From Triatoma infestans (lineage: Eukaryota > Arthropoda > Insecta > Hemiptera > Reduviidae), in the NCBI GenBank assembly GCA_011037195.1, contig JAAEAF010002661.1, positions 34,644 to 98,643 on the forward strand: DNA of 64,000 nucleotides. Direction: 5' to 3'. The translations under genes were made by a program, and so were the position numbers. The notes under the pieces were generated by a model. That model was not told the origin of the DNA. It ran no database searches and saw nothing but the letters and a program-made list of their open reading frames with translations. Shown one piece after another: positions 53,807 through 63,548 of the stretch; position 1 is the first letter of the stretch; the number at the start of each line of letters is the position of its first letter.

Positions 53807-54555
53807 TGTAGTGGAATCGTTTATTGTGATGATCTGATCCCACCGTGATACTGCAAGATGTAGTGAAATCGTTTAATGTGATTCCTGAGGTATGTAGTGG
53901 ATGTCTTGAAGAGGGCGGAAGTTAGTTTAGAGATTTTTGGAAGTTAGTGCTCGAATTATCAACACGGATTTTATAAAAATAGACTGTATTTGAACAATAA
54001 TTTAAACGTAAAAAATGGTAACTATTAACAAGAAATACTTAGAAATAAATAGAAGATAAATAACTAATAAATTAGAATGATTAAGATAAATGAACTAAGA
54101 TGCACAACTAAAGTAATAAGTATAAATAAAAACTGTATAGGGACGCGTAAACTGCTGCTCGCATATGAAGACGTACTCAAGTATAATCGTATATTCATCT
54201 CCTCTTCCAATGGGGCGAGTTTATATATTAATGTTGGCCACACTAACACCAAGACATCTGTCCTAGTGTGCGACCTTGTGCGACCTTGGTTAGTTTGGTG
54301 ACCACCGATTTAGGTCAGTGGCCAGCCTTAGCGGTGCTTGCTTTGATGACAGCAGCTGGCTGCCGATTTAGGTCAGTGGCCAGCCTTAGCGGTGCTTGCT
54401 TTGATGTAAGGGTATTTACCCTTGGTATGTTTGTTTGCCCGCGGCCTTGTCTTGAAGTCAGGCAGCTGGCTAGGCCACTAGTTGTAGATTATTCTTTCTT
54501 TGTTATCTATTGTGAAGGTTTGACATTGCTATGACTTTGCCACCATGTCATTACA
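53807..54555 (-). mobile_element. Solo LTR, family Z, with 4-bp target duplication
   Basis: On the minus strand it runs TGTAATGACATGG ... CGATTCCACTACA. Both sides are flanked by CTGT (53803-53806 and 54556-54559). It matches 58466-59138 in opposite orientation. It carries a 58-bp-period duplication (CCGATTTAGGTCAGTGGCC at 54305 and 54363), absent from the other copy. The TATA-like ATATATAAAC (complement) precedes CTCGCCCCATTGG. TG...CA ends and a 4-bp duplication fit a Gypsy-type element. Confidence 0.9.
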
Positions 54556-54559
54556 CTGT

Positions 54560-55725
54560 CGAAGAAAATGTGGCAGAATGTGGGATTCACGTAGGTGTGC
54601 AGTTCTGACAAAAAGAAATGGAGAAAATTTATAATTTTTGATTCTCAGTTTCGCGCTGTTATTTTTTCTAAAATTTTTAGATTTTGTGTTATATTTAAAT
54701 TGTAATATTCTTATTGCTACTTATTCTTTTATTTCTACTTTATGTTATACATGTAATTAAGGTGAACATTTTTTTAGTTTGTTAACAAAAAGTTTGATTA
54801 TTTTTTTAGATAATAGTTTTACACTTAAAAGTCACGAGGAAAGCCTCATCTTATGGAAACTCTTAGGCAAAAAAATAGTTTCTTTCTTTTTATTTAGTTT
54901 ACTTTGTTATTATTATAAGTTAACATGATGAATCGTTATATCCTGGTTGGGATTAAAACATTTTTTTTTTTTCCAACCATTTCTTTTCATCAATGGAATA
55001 TATTTATAAAATATAAAGAGTAACGTGTGAAAGTATATCACGATTGATCACAGGGTAGTAACAAGTGACAAACTTGCTCAGTAGCCGACTTTTTACTAAC
55101 AGGGTGGGCGAAGTGTGATTTAATAATTATCGTGGCTTTCTTATTGTGTATTATGTGTATGTATGTATTATATATATATATACATGTATGTGTATGTAGT
55201 GAGTGTTGACATGCGGACCGACTGACAAACAGAATGTACGTGCGTGAAGACTTGAACATAGCTCACGATCTGCTGGCCTAAGGTTCCCGTGAGATTCTAA
55301 CTCGTCACTTCCATTCATAGCCAGACATCATGTATTTATTTATTTATTTATTTTTTTATTCAATCACTCTGTCACACTCATACAACCCAATCTTTCTATA
55401 CCATTCCATCTCTCTCTCTCTCTCTCATTCATTCCCAATCTCACACACACACACACACACACAAATAGTTAAAGCCTCCCACCGTTTTACATTGCTCCTG
55501 AATATTTAATTAAATATTTATAAATATTCTTAATCACATAGTATAACGATTTCTAGTAACATTCTCGGCTATTTGCCAGCATATCCTATAATGACAACAT
55601 GTTCCTTTAGTATATAAACAACAATAATTGTATTATTCATAGAATTTGACATACTTTGAATAGTTTTGTATTTTTCTCACAGAGCTGGCCAGAATCGGTT
55701 AGGAAATGAAAAGTAATAATTATTG
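54560..55725. other. No gene seen; microsatellites
   Basis: (TA)n near 55168-55180, (TTTA)n at 55331-55350, (TC)n at 55407-55426, and (AC)n at 55442-55463. The ORFs here are low-complexity. Confidence 0.5.
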
Positions 55726-55736
55726 TAAATTTAATG

Positions 55737-56011
55737 ATTTTTTTTTTTTTATTGTCTGTGGGGAGGGACCAAGCCCTATGCTATCCAAAGTCCTTTATTG
55801 GCCCATTGGCTACCCCAAAGTTGGGAACCTTCTCAGTGCACTAACGGCCTCTGGACAGTGTTCTCTCGCTACAGACAACACTGTCCATCACCGGACAGTG
55901 AGCTGTTACAGGCTCCTAGGAAGAAAAAAAATCTAAGGGCAGCAGCTGGACTCAAACCCGGGACCGCCGCATTGCTAGTCCAGCGCGCTACCACTGAGCT
56001 AATCCCTTCCC
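55737..56011 (-). mobile_element. tRNA-derived SINE, full length, with target duplication and LINE-like tail
   Basis: Minus strand: GGGAAGGGATTAGCTCAGTG (A box), GGTCCCGGGTTTGAGTCC (B box), then the SINE body. The tail GGGGTAGCCAATGGGCC, GGACTTTGGATAGCATAGGG, CCCTCCCC matches the 3' UTR of LINE A at 2862-2920. TAAATTTAATG flanks both sides (55726-55736 and 56012-56022). Poly(T) at 55738-55750 is the complement of its A-rich end. Confidence 0.92.
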
Positions 56012-56022
56012 TAAATTTAATG

Positions 56023-56621
56023 TAGTTAATGGTCGAATTTAACTTGGGTAAACAAAGTACAAAAGAACTTTAAGAAAGTTATATTATTTCATATGTATTT
56101 AAAAAAAAAAAACGGGAAAAAAACACAAATTTATCATTTCTTTGAATTAGAGATAATTGGATAGATAATATTTTACTTTGTTCACTATATTATAATAGGT
56201 TTTTCCATATATCTTACGAGGAAATATATTTTTTGCATATCATAGAAGCTTTGGGAGTTTTATTATCACAGTAATATTCTAAATACTGGTTATTATAAGA
56301 TTTTATTCACTCTTTCTCTTGCTTGATTGGTTTTTTGACTTCTTTATAGTTACCTCATAGACTTACGAAACTATAGCGTCTTCTGATTTCGCCAGTGTGA
56401 ACAATTGCACTGCTACTGCTTCTCATGTTAATTCTTTTCAATTCGGAATGATCTCTACCTCCTCCCCCCACAAAACAACAACTCATTTGCCTTCTGAGAA
56501 ACTCATTGACAAAATTTACGTAATATCTGAATATCTAATAATTTGCTTTAATATTTTGCTGAATATCTAATAAGCTTTAATATGTAATTAATTTAGTACC
56601 AAACGAATATTAAAATGTTGA
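56023..56621. other. AT-rich DNA, no gene seen
   Basis: No recognisable feature. Confidence 0.5.
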
Positions 56622-56792
56622 AAATGTGGATGGGTCCGCAATGCTGGATAATATCCAGTATTTTCTCCGTCATAGCATGCATATTGATTTTGTTCCTGAC
56701 CATTCCACAATGGATGAAAATCCGAAACCGGTCGGTCAGGAACAAAACCAATATGCATGCTACGACGGATAAAATACCGGATAAATATTAAA
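56622..56792. mobile_element. Inverted family B HHR unit, collapsed
   Basis: Left arm GGGTCCGCAATGCTGGATAA to GTTCCTGACC without a ribozyme; right arm GGTCAGGAACAAAACCAATA to ACGACGGATAAAATACCGG. Between them lies a single HHR remnant (GGATGAAAATCCGAAACCGG at 56712-56731) whose CTGACGA is replaced by TCCACAA. The whole folds into a hairpin. Confidence 0.8.
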
Positions 56793-56799
56793 ATGTCAA

Positions 56800-57480
56800 C
56801 AAAATTCCTCTTCTCTTTATTCTATTGGCAATTCCTGGGCCATATCAGGCCAAGAAAAAGCAGAATTATTCATCTTCTTCAACCATCTACATAGCATATA
56901 CTTTACACTCAACACTTATAAAACACTGAGAAATTAACAATGAACTAGACACACTTTACCTCTTTCACTTCTTCCCAAAGCGATTTAACCTCTTCAACTC
57001 AAACAGATCATTACCAATCTTCCCTAGAGAAAAAACAAGAAAACGATTATGATCTAATTACAGTTCAAATTCTTCTTCAATAACTACCTAAAAAGGCCTT
57101 AGTGTCCCTTGATATCATACACAATTCTATTTTAAGAACTACGGCTACTACTTACTATCTTATTCTCTGCAAATTCTCTACAATTTTGAGAGATATTTTT
57201 ACTTCGCCTAAATTACTGATTCACAGTACCAACCCACGAATTCGGTTCCCACATCTGCCAGTCCACAATCTAACAAGCCCATCGTGTTGTAGGCACCATC
57301 ATTTTACGTCGCTTAAACTAAAACAGCTTTGTGCCGGAGTATTCCTATATGTATCTCAAGCTTTCTTTAAAGGTATGGCATCAAGAACTCATCAAGTTAT
57401 TCAAAGGCAATCTCAATTCTCTATATATATATCCCATTTTTGCTGGAGTATCACAAGGAATTATGTCATATGAATGTTTC
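56800..57480 (+). pseudogene. Jockey-type RT fragment, decayed
   Basis: Plus-strand pieces in changing frames: WAISGQEKAELFI, KKT..YDLITVQIL, KKALVSLDIIHNSIL, LYVSQAFFKG / KVWHQELIKL and FAGVSQGIMS. They follow the order of Jockey-clade RTs (KKAPGxDxIxxxxL, FLDVxxAFDxVWH, GVPQGS). The catalytic YADD is not reached because an R repeat starts at 57497. Dead. Confidence 0.65.
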
Positions 57481-57496
57481 ATACCAAATTTTTTAC

Positions 57497-58312
57497 CAGA
57501 TAATTTACCAAATCTTCGATATCGAGTTATAACCGGAAATACAAGTTTTCCTGAGTCCAAAAAAGTGTTTCTATAGAAAATGGTGTGCGTGTGTGTATCT
57601 CAAAAACAAAAATATCGCAGAAAATTCAAACTTAATATTCCACTTTAGATATCAGGACCAAGGGATCTGACATTATATCAATGTCAAAATTCCTCAATCG
57701 GAAGTACCGTTTTATTGATAAGAATTTCCACTTTTTCTTTTTTTTTGCAATTTTCTTGAAAATGGCTCCAACGGATTTTGCAATACATATTGAGAGCTAC
57801 AACTTTTATTTGAAATATTTCTCTGGAAATGTTTAAGGCGGTTTTGGAAGGTTTGGGTTATGCTTTCCTAAAACGTATTAAGATAGTTTATTAAACGATC
57901 CTTCATCTATTTTTTATTTTTCTTATTGTCTGTGGGAAGGGAGCCCTATGCTATCCAAAGCCCTCTGGGCCCATATAGGTACCTCAAAGTCGGAGCTTTC
58001 TCAGTGCAAAGCCCGGCCTCCGGACAGTCTTCTTGAGTTACAGACAACCCTGTCCATCACCGGGCAGTAAGCTGAAAGAGGCTCCTAGCAAGAAAAAATC
58101 TAAGGGTAGCAGCTAGACTGGAACCCGGGACTTCCACGTTGCTAGTCCAGCGCGCTACCACTGAGCTAATCCCTTCCCTTATCCTTCATCTAAATAATAT
58201 TAATTAATATTAAATATTTTGCCAAAAATTCAGAGTTTGAAAAAAAACAAATCCGGTTGACCGATTTTCTACATTAAAATAAAAATGGATTTCATTAAAT
58301 TTGTTTACTAAT
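57497..58312 (+). repeat. R repeat, partial, split by a SINE
   Basis: First part 57497-57909 (AATCTTCGATATCGAGTTAT, CAAAAAAGTG, GAAAATGGCTCCAACGG, TACAACTTTTATTTGAAATA). It resumes at 58181 (TCCTTCATCTAAATAATATT, CAGAGTTTGAAAAAA, CCGGTTGACCGATT). Diverged, so an older copy. Confidence 0.8.
57910..58180 (-). mobile_element. tRNA-derived SINE inserted in R, with target duplication
   Basis: ATCCTTCATCTA occurs at 57898-57909 and 58181-58192, a 12-bp target duplication. Minus strand: GGGAAGGGATTAGCTCAGTG, GGTTCCAGTCTAGC-like B box, a body with CTTTCAGCTTACTGCCCGG, and the LINE A-like tail (GGCTTTGGATAGCATAGGGC). Confidence 0.92.
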
Positions 58313-58318
58313 GAGACG

Positions 58319-59357
58319 TGTTGTAGTAGTAGTAGTTTGTGTAGCACGGTTTTGTAAAGGGCTTGTGTGTATGTTCAAAGAGAAGAGAAGTAATAAGAAG
58401 TATTTAAGAAAACAGTGGTAAATTAAATTAAATATATTATCTTTAAAGAATTTTTTTCTTGTCATTGTAATGACATGGCAAAGTCATAGCAATGTCAAAC
58501 CTTCATAACAGATAACAAAGAAAGAATAATTTACAACTAGTGGCCTAGCCAGCTGCCTGACTTCAAGACAAGGCCGCGGGCAAAGAAACAAACCAAGGGT
58601 AAATACCCTTACATCAAAGCAAGCACCGCTAAGGCTGACCACTGATCTAAATCGGTGGTCACCAAACTTACCAAGGTCGCACACTAGGACAGATGTCTTG
58701 GTGAGTGTGGCCAACACTAATATATAAACTTCGCCCGATTGGAAGAGGGGATGATTATACTTGAGTACGTCTTCATATACGAGCAGCAGTTTACGCGTCC
58801 CTATACAGTTTTTATTTTTATACTTATTATACCTTAGTTGTCCATCTTAGTTCATTATCTTAATCATTCTAATTTATTTGTTATTTATCTTCTGTTTATT
58901 TCTAAGTATTTCTAGTTAATAGTTACCATTTTTTTACGTTTAAATTATTGTTCAAATACAGTCTATTTTTATAAAATCCGTGCTGATAATTCGAGCTGAT
59001 AATTTCCAAAAATCTTTAAACTAACTTCCGCCCTCTTCAAGACATCCACTACATACCTCAGAAATCACATTAAACGATTCCATTACATCTTGCAGTATCA
59101 CGGTGGGATCAGATCATCCAATAAACGATTCCACTACATCATCTATAATAAATTCATGGAAAACTTGCCAAAACATTTGAATATTTGGATCAGAACTGGT
59201 ATATCCTCCACGATATTCGGCATTATTCTCAAATGTGTCCCAATTATAATAATTTTCATTACCTGAATAGTCCCTTTTGCCAGCGAATGTTACATCTTCT
59301 TCATAATTTGATAATTTTTAAATTAAATATATTTTTATATTTCTGGCATCCATCATA
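58319..59357 (+). mobile_element. LTR, family X, split by a family Z solo LTR
   Basis: Left part 58319-58465 (GCACGGTTTTGTAAAGGGCT, GTGTATGTTCAAAGAGAAG) and right part 59139-59357 (CTTTTGCCAGCGAATGTTAC, CATCCATCATA) match family X at 45880-46368. More diverged than the others. Confidence 0.65.
58466..59138 (+). mobile_element. Solo LTR, family Z, with 4-bp target duplication
   Basis: 673 bp running TGTAATGACATGG to GATTCCACTACA, flanked by TCAT (58462-58465 and 59139-59142). The promoter-like ATATATAAACTTCG is at about 58720, followed by GGAAGAGGGGATGA. An AATAAA-poor, AT-rich R/U5 follows. No coding region. Confidence 0.9.
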
Positions 59358-60085
59358 CTAACTATAAATATAGGTTTCTTTCAAGAATGTTCATTTAAGG
59401 GGGCTTAAGGTGAGGGGTTGAGGGGTCACACCAGCTTTTTTGTATCATCGATTTTTTTTATTAAAAAAAAAAAAATACCCTTAAAATGGCTGTGTTTAAT
59501 GTCTTATTCAATTTTGTTTTTTGTTTTTAGGAGCCTCAAATGTAAAGTGAAGTCTTATAAGAAGAAACAGAAGAATGAAAAATGAAGAAAAGTACATAAT
59601 ATTAAAAAGGCTTGTTGTAGTCGGCAACGGATGTAAAGGAAAAAAGAGAACTTTAAAAGATAAAGATTTCGGTAAAAAGAAAGTAAGAGAATAAAAGAAG
59701 TAGGTACTGTTTAATTTCATCGTGAGAAAGAGTTGTACTTGACTTAATGCTGACATTCCCACACAAACAGATAACAATAGCCAGACCAAACAGGCACTTC
59801 TCTAAGTGTATCTGTTGGTCGGTCTGTGTATGGCCACATGTTGCTTGCGTTGTTGTACAATTAATTTGTTGCAGCTATATCTTTTTATTATATTATTTTT
59901 ATTGTACTAGGACAATTAATTGTGACAATGTCGGTAAAATAAAAAATTAAAAAAAAAAAACTGGAGAAAACACAAATGGTATCTTCTTAAGAAATGAAAA
60001 TAATCAGAAAATGGGAAAATTTGTAGAGAATCGTAAGTCAACCAGGTTTCTTTGTTCAATGATATTTTTTTTTTGGATACTTAAG
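59358..60085. other. AT-rich DNA, no gene seen
   Basis: No recognisable feature. A-runs occur near 59465 and 59945. Confidence 0.5.
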
Positions 60086-60175
60086 TGTGATAGTTGGTTC
60101 CGCAGAGCTGGAAAGCATCAGAGACATTTTCTGTGATAGCCTGCTTCATTTTGTGGTTATCGACCATTTCGATTT
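60086..60175 (-). mobile_element. Half of a family A HHR arm
   Basis: TTCCGCAGAGCTGGAAAGC, GAGACATTTTCTGTGATAGC, CTGCTTCATTTTGTGGTTAT, CGACCATTTCG: the outer part of a minus arm. It is cut within the ribozyme after CGACC, where an RT fragment begins. No partner arm is seen. Confidence 0.75.
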
Positions 60176-60960
60176 TCCATGACATTAAATTTCTACTGTA
60201 CGCAGACAAATCTGAAAATTTTTAAATTTATTAACAGTGAGAGTGATACAGATATTTTACAACAAAATATCAACAAATTAGTCGAATGGTGTGAGAAAAC
60301 TTTCCTCAGACTAAATGTGAATAAATGTTTTGTGATGAACTACTATAGAGGAAAAAAGGAAAATTCACTCAGATTTGCGACACTACATTACAGGTTACTA
60401 ATGCATTTAATGATCTCGGTGTAAATTTTGACTCTTCACTCGCTTTCACTAACCATATCGACAATATACGTCACAAATCTCTAAAGACCTTCGGTTTTTT
60501 GACCAGACTCACTAAATATTTCAAAAAAATCTCTTCCGTACGTAATCTTTACTGCTCCTTAGTAAGATCTCAATTAGAATACGCATCAGTGATCTGGTCA
60601 CCATATTTACAAACTCCTTTCTGGCTCCATTGAAATGATTCAAAACAAATTTCTCAGAATGCTTGTATACAAAATAGGACAGCATATAGACTGAGAATTT
60701 GCTCAGTTTCCTCAACTTGAACACTCTTTCTAATAGAAGACAACATTTCGATATCCTTTCCCTTTCCAAAGTAATAAACAAAATGAAACAGATTGAACTG
60801 ATATCCTATCCCTAATTAATATCAATGTCCCTTCCTATAATATACGATCTGATTACGGGTAAAATAATACAAATCAATGTTATAGGTTTATATCTGTGCA
60901 ATTAGTATTTTCCAAGTTTGAAGCAAATTGCCATGGTGTTTCGTGCAAATTCAAAATACT
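60165..60960 (+). pseudogene. Jockey/CR1-type RT C-terminal fragment, plus copy
   Basis: Starts at the YADD region (FHDIKFLLYAD, then KIFKFINSESDTDILQQ, NINKLVEWCEKTFLRLNVNK). Continues with NDLGVNFDSSLAFTNHIDNI, KTFGFLTRLTKYFKKISSVR, NLYCSLVRSQLEYASVIWSP. Frameshifts near 60215, 60380 and 60625 disable it. Inverted partner at 62415-63345. Confidence 0.8.
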
Positions 60961-61043
60961 CAAGTAATTACTCTGTAAATAGCCTTGCAGTTAACCGATT
61001 GTCTTGAAAAATTTTGCATTTTTTATCAACTCTTTTATTTATT

Positions 61044-62047
61044 ACTTTCTCTTACTCCTAGTAAGAGGAAGTATTGTAATCGTGTCAAATTTTCGATATC
61101 GAGTTTTCACCGGAAATATCCGTTTTGAGGTCCCCTGAGTCCAAAAAAGTGGTTTTTAGCAAATGGTCTGTGTGTGTGTGTGTGTCCGTGTGTCCGTGTG
61201 TGTGTATGTATGTATGTGAACAGCATAGCTCAAAAACGAAAAACCGTAGAAAGTTAAAACTTGATATTCCATTTAGGCATCACCGTGGGATCTGACACTA
61301 CGTTATCTGTCAACATTCCTCAACCGGAAGTACCACTTTACTAGTTAGATTTTTTACTTTTTTGCGATTTTCTTAAAAATGGCTCCGACGATTTTCTTTA
61401 AACTCGAAACATCAACCACACATACAAAGAGCTACAACTTTTATTTGAAACATTTCTCCGGGAAAATGCTCTGAAGGGCACTTTTGGGGGAGGGGTGGGG
61501 TTAGGTTTTCATCTAAAGTGCTATTTCAGTTTATTTCACAATTCTGTCATCTAAATAATGTTAATTAGAATTAAATATGTTGTTGTAATTGCGAGTTTGA
61601 AAAAAATCGGATAACCGGAAGTGCGTTTACTTTACCACTTTACTAAATGATTTATTCACTTTTTCGCAATTTTCTCAAAAATGGCTTTGACGATTTTTTT
61701 GAAACTTCGTATATAAACTAAACATGCAAAGATCTACAACTTTTATCTAAAACATTTCTCTGGAAAATTTCTTTTAAGAGCACTTTTAGGGGAAGGGGGG
61801 TTAGATTTTCATCAAAGTGGTATCCTAGTTCATTATACAATTCTATCATCCATAATTGGTTAGAAATAAATAGATGGCTGAAATTCCGAGTTTCAAGAAA
61901 ATTAGTAAACCGGAAGTGCGCTTTTACGGAAAAGTTTTTTCAGTTTTCGACGAATTTCATTAAATTTGGTACACAAACTATAAAATTTGTCAATTATCAT
62001 TTTGAGAACTGGAGTAAGAGAAAGTTGTGTGAGTGTTTCACACCAGA
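61044..62047 (+). repeat. R repeat, full length, with 9-bp target duplication
   Basis: The reference copy. Starts ACTTTCTCTTACTCCTAGTA, has (TG)n at 61170-61205, and two full ~300-bp subrepeats starting near 61365 and 61664 plus a partial third. It ends GGAGTAAGAGAAAGT, TGTGTGAGTGTTTCACACCAGA and a T-run. TTTTATTTA is present at 61033-61041 and 62058-62066. No ORF, no poly(A) signal. Confidence 0.92.
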
Positions 62048-62066
62048 TTTTTTTTTTTTTTATTTA

Positions 62067-62414
62067 TATATAGAGGGTGAAACCTTACTTACAAAATATT
62101 ATAAACATCTAAGCTAACAAAAACTATTTAAAGTAATAAGCTACTTACATACATATAAACTCTATACACTAATAACAAAATTATTATTGTCATATATATA
62201 ATAAACATTTTATGATACAATTTAACATAAAATCACATTTGGAGATCAAAAAACTTAATAAACAGAAACTATCCTAAAAATAGAAAATGTTTAGAATGTT
62301 AAGAATCTCATTTTAAAAATATGAAATATAATATTTACTCACACATATATAAAAGTCAACAAACCATTTTTGAGTAATTATAGTAAAATTGTGAAAAACT
62401 AGACAAATTTAATT
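62067..62414. other. AT-rich DNA, no gene seen
   Basis: No recognisable feature. Confidence 0.5.
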
Positions 62415-63345
62415 AATATTAATTAATAATAATTTTCAGAGTTGTTTTAATATTTTTCTGACTGAACTTGCAGTTCATGGAGAAAATATCAATTCTACTG
62501 CTCTGCTGATTAGATTTACTCATTACTCTATTTATGTTAGTATATTGTTGATAATTATATCTTTGGTGACTTATTTCAAAGGGAAGGATATTACGAGTAT
62601 TATAGGAAGGGACATTGATATTAATTAGGGATAGGAATATCAGTACAATCTGTTTCATTTTGTTTATTACTTTTGAAAGGGAATGGATATCGAAATGTTG
62701 TCTTCTATTAGAAAGAGTGTTCAAGTTGAGGAAACTGAGCAAATTCTCAGTCTATATGCTGTCCTATTTTGTATGCAACCATTCTGAGAAATTTGTTTTG
62801 AATCATTTCAATGGAGCCAGAAAGGAGTTTGTAAATATGGTGACCAGATCACTGATGCGTATTCTAATTGAGATCTTACTAAGGAGCAGTAAAGATTACG
62901 CACGGAAGAGAATTTTTTTGAAATATTTAGTGTGTATGCTCAAAAAACCGAGGGTCTTTAGAGATTTGTGACGTATATTGTCTTTTATGGTTAGTGAAAG
63001 TGAGTGAAGAGTCAAAATTTACACCGAGCTCTTTAAATGCATTAGTAACCTGTAATGTAGTGTCGCAAATTTTGTAATCAGAATGAGTTTTCCTGTTTCC
63101 TCTGTAGTAGTTCATCATAGAACATTTATTCACATTTAGTCTGAGGAAAGTTTTCTTTGTTGTAAAATATCTGTATCACTCTCACTGTTAATAAATTTAA
63201 AAATTTTCAGATCATCTGCGTACAGTAGAAATTTAATGTCATGGAAAATAGACTAAATGTCATTAATATATAAATTAAAGAGAAGGGGACCTAAGCAAGA
63301 GCCTTGTGGTACCCTAAATCGTGAAAAACTGAAGAAAACCTTCAT
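62415..63345 (-). pseudogene. Jockey/CR1-type RT C-terminal fragment, minus copy
   Basis: Minus-strand order: RVPQGSCLGPLLFNLYINDI, then after a stop IKFLLYADDLKIFKF (catalytic YADD), a small deletion removing the INKLVEW segment, YKICDTTLQVTNAFKELGVN, a broken SVRNLYCSLV region, NTLSNRRQHFDI, then the C-terminal NVPSYNTRNILPFEI and NINRVMSKSN. Nearly identical in most of its length to 60180-60840 but in opposite orientation. Several stops and shifts; dead. Confidence 0.85.
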
Positions 63346-63354
63346 GTGAGATGC

Positions 63355-63540
63355 GTTAGTAGTACGTACATAAAGGAATACCAAGTTTGAGCTCCCTGCG
63401 ACATTATTCCCTTTTTGATATATTTTGTTCATACAGACAAACACACACATAACTCACAGAACATCGAGACACGTATTTCCGGTGAATACTCAATTTCTTT
63501 TGTCATAATTGCAAATACTTCGTTTTTAATTTGTGTTACT
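63355..63540 (-). repeat. R repeat fragment, diverged
   Basis: Minus-orientation words ATACCAAGTTTGAGCTCCC, TATTTCCGGTGAATACTCAA. Lies head-to-head with the next R copy. Confidence 0.6.
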
Positions 63541-63548
63541 CTAGTAAG

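Noticed and set aside
55961..56011. True tRNA genes at the A/B-box matches (also 1745-1799, 12925-12995, 35085-35120, 58130-58180)
   Set aside because: They lack a full cloverleaf, continue into SINE bodies, and have target duplications in several cases.
57102..57473. 123-codon ORF as a host gene
   Set aside because: Only the part near LYVSQAF is in the RT frame. The region is a frameshifted Jockey-type RT, not a gene.
61044..62047. R as a Helitron or Helentron-associated element
   Set aside because: A TC start, subterminal inverted words, a microsatellite and a terminal hairpin fit. But there is no CTRR end and two copies show 8-9 bp target duplications, which Helitrons do not make. Left as unclassified.
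60165..63345. Telomeric retrotransposon cluster
   Set aside because: No telomeric simple repeat and no head-to-tail array; the RT copies are inverted and truncated.
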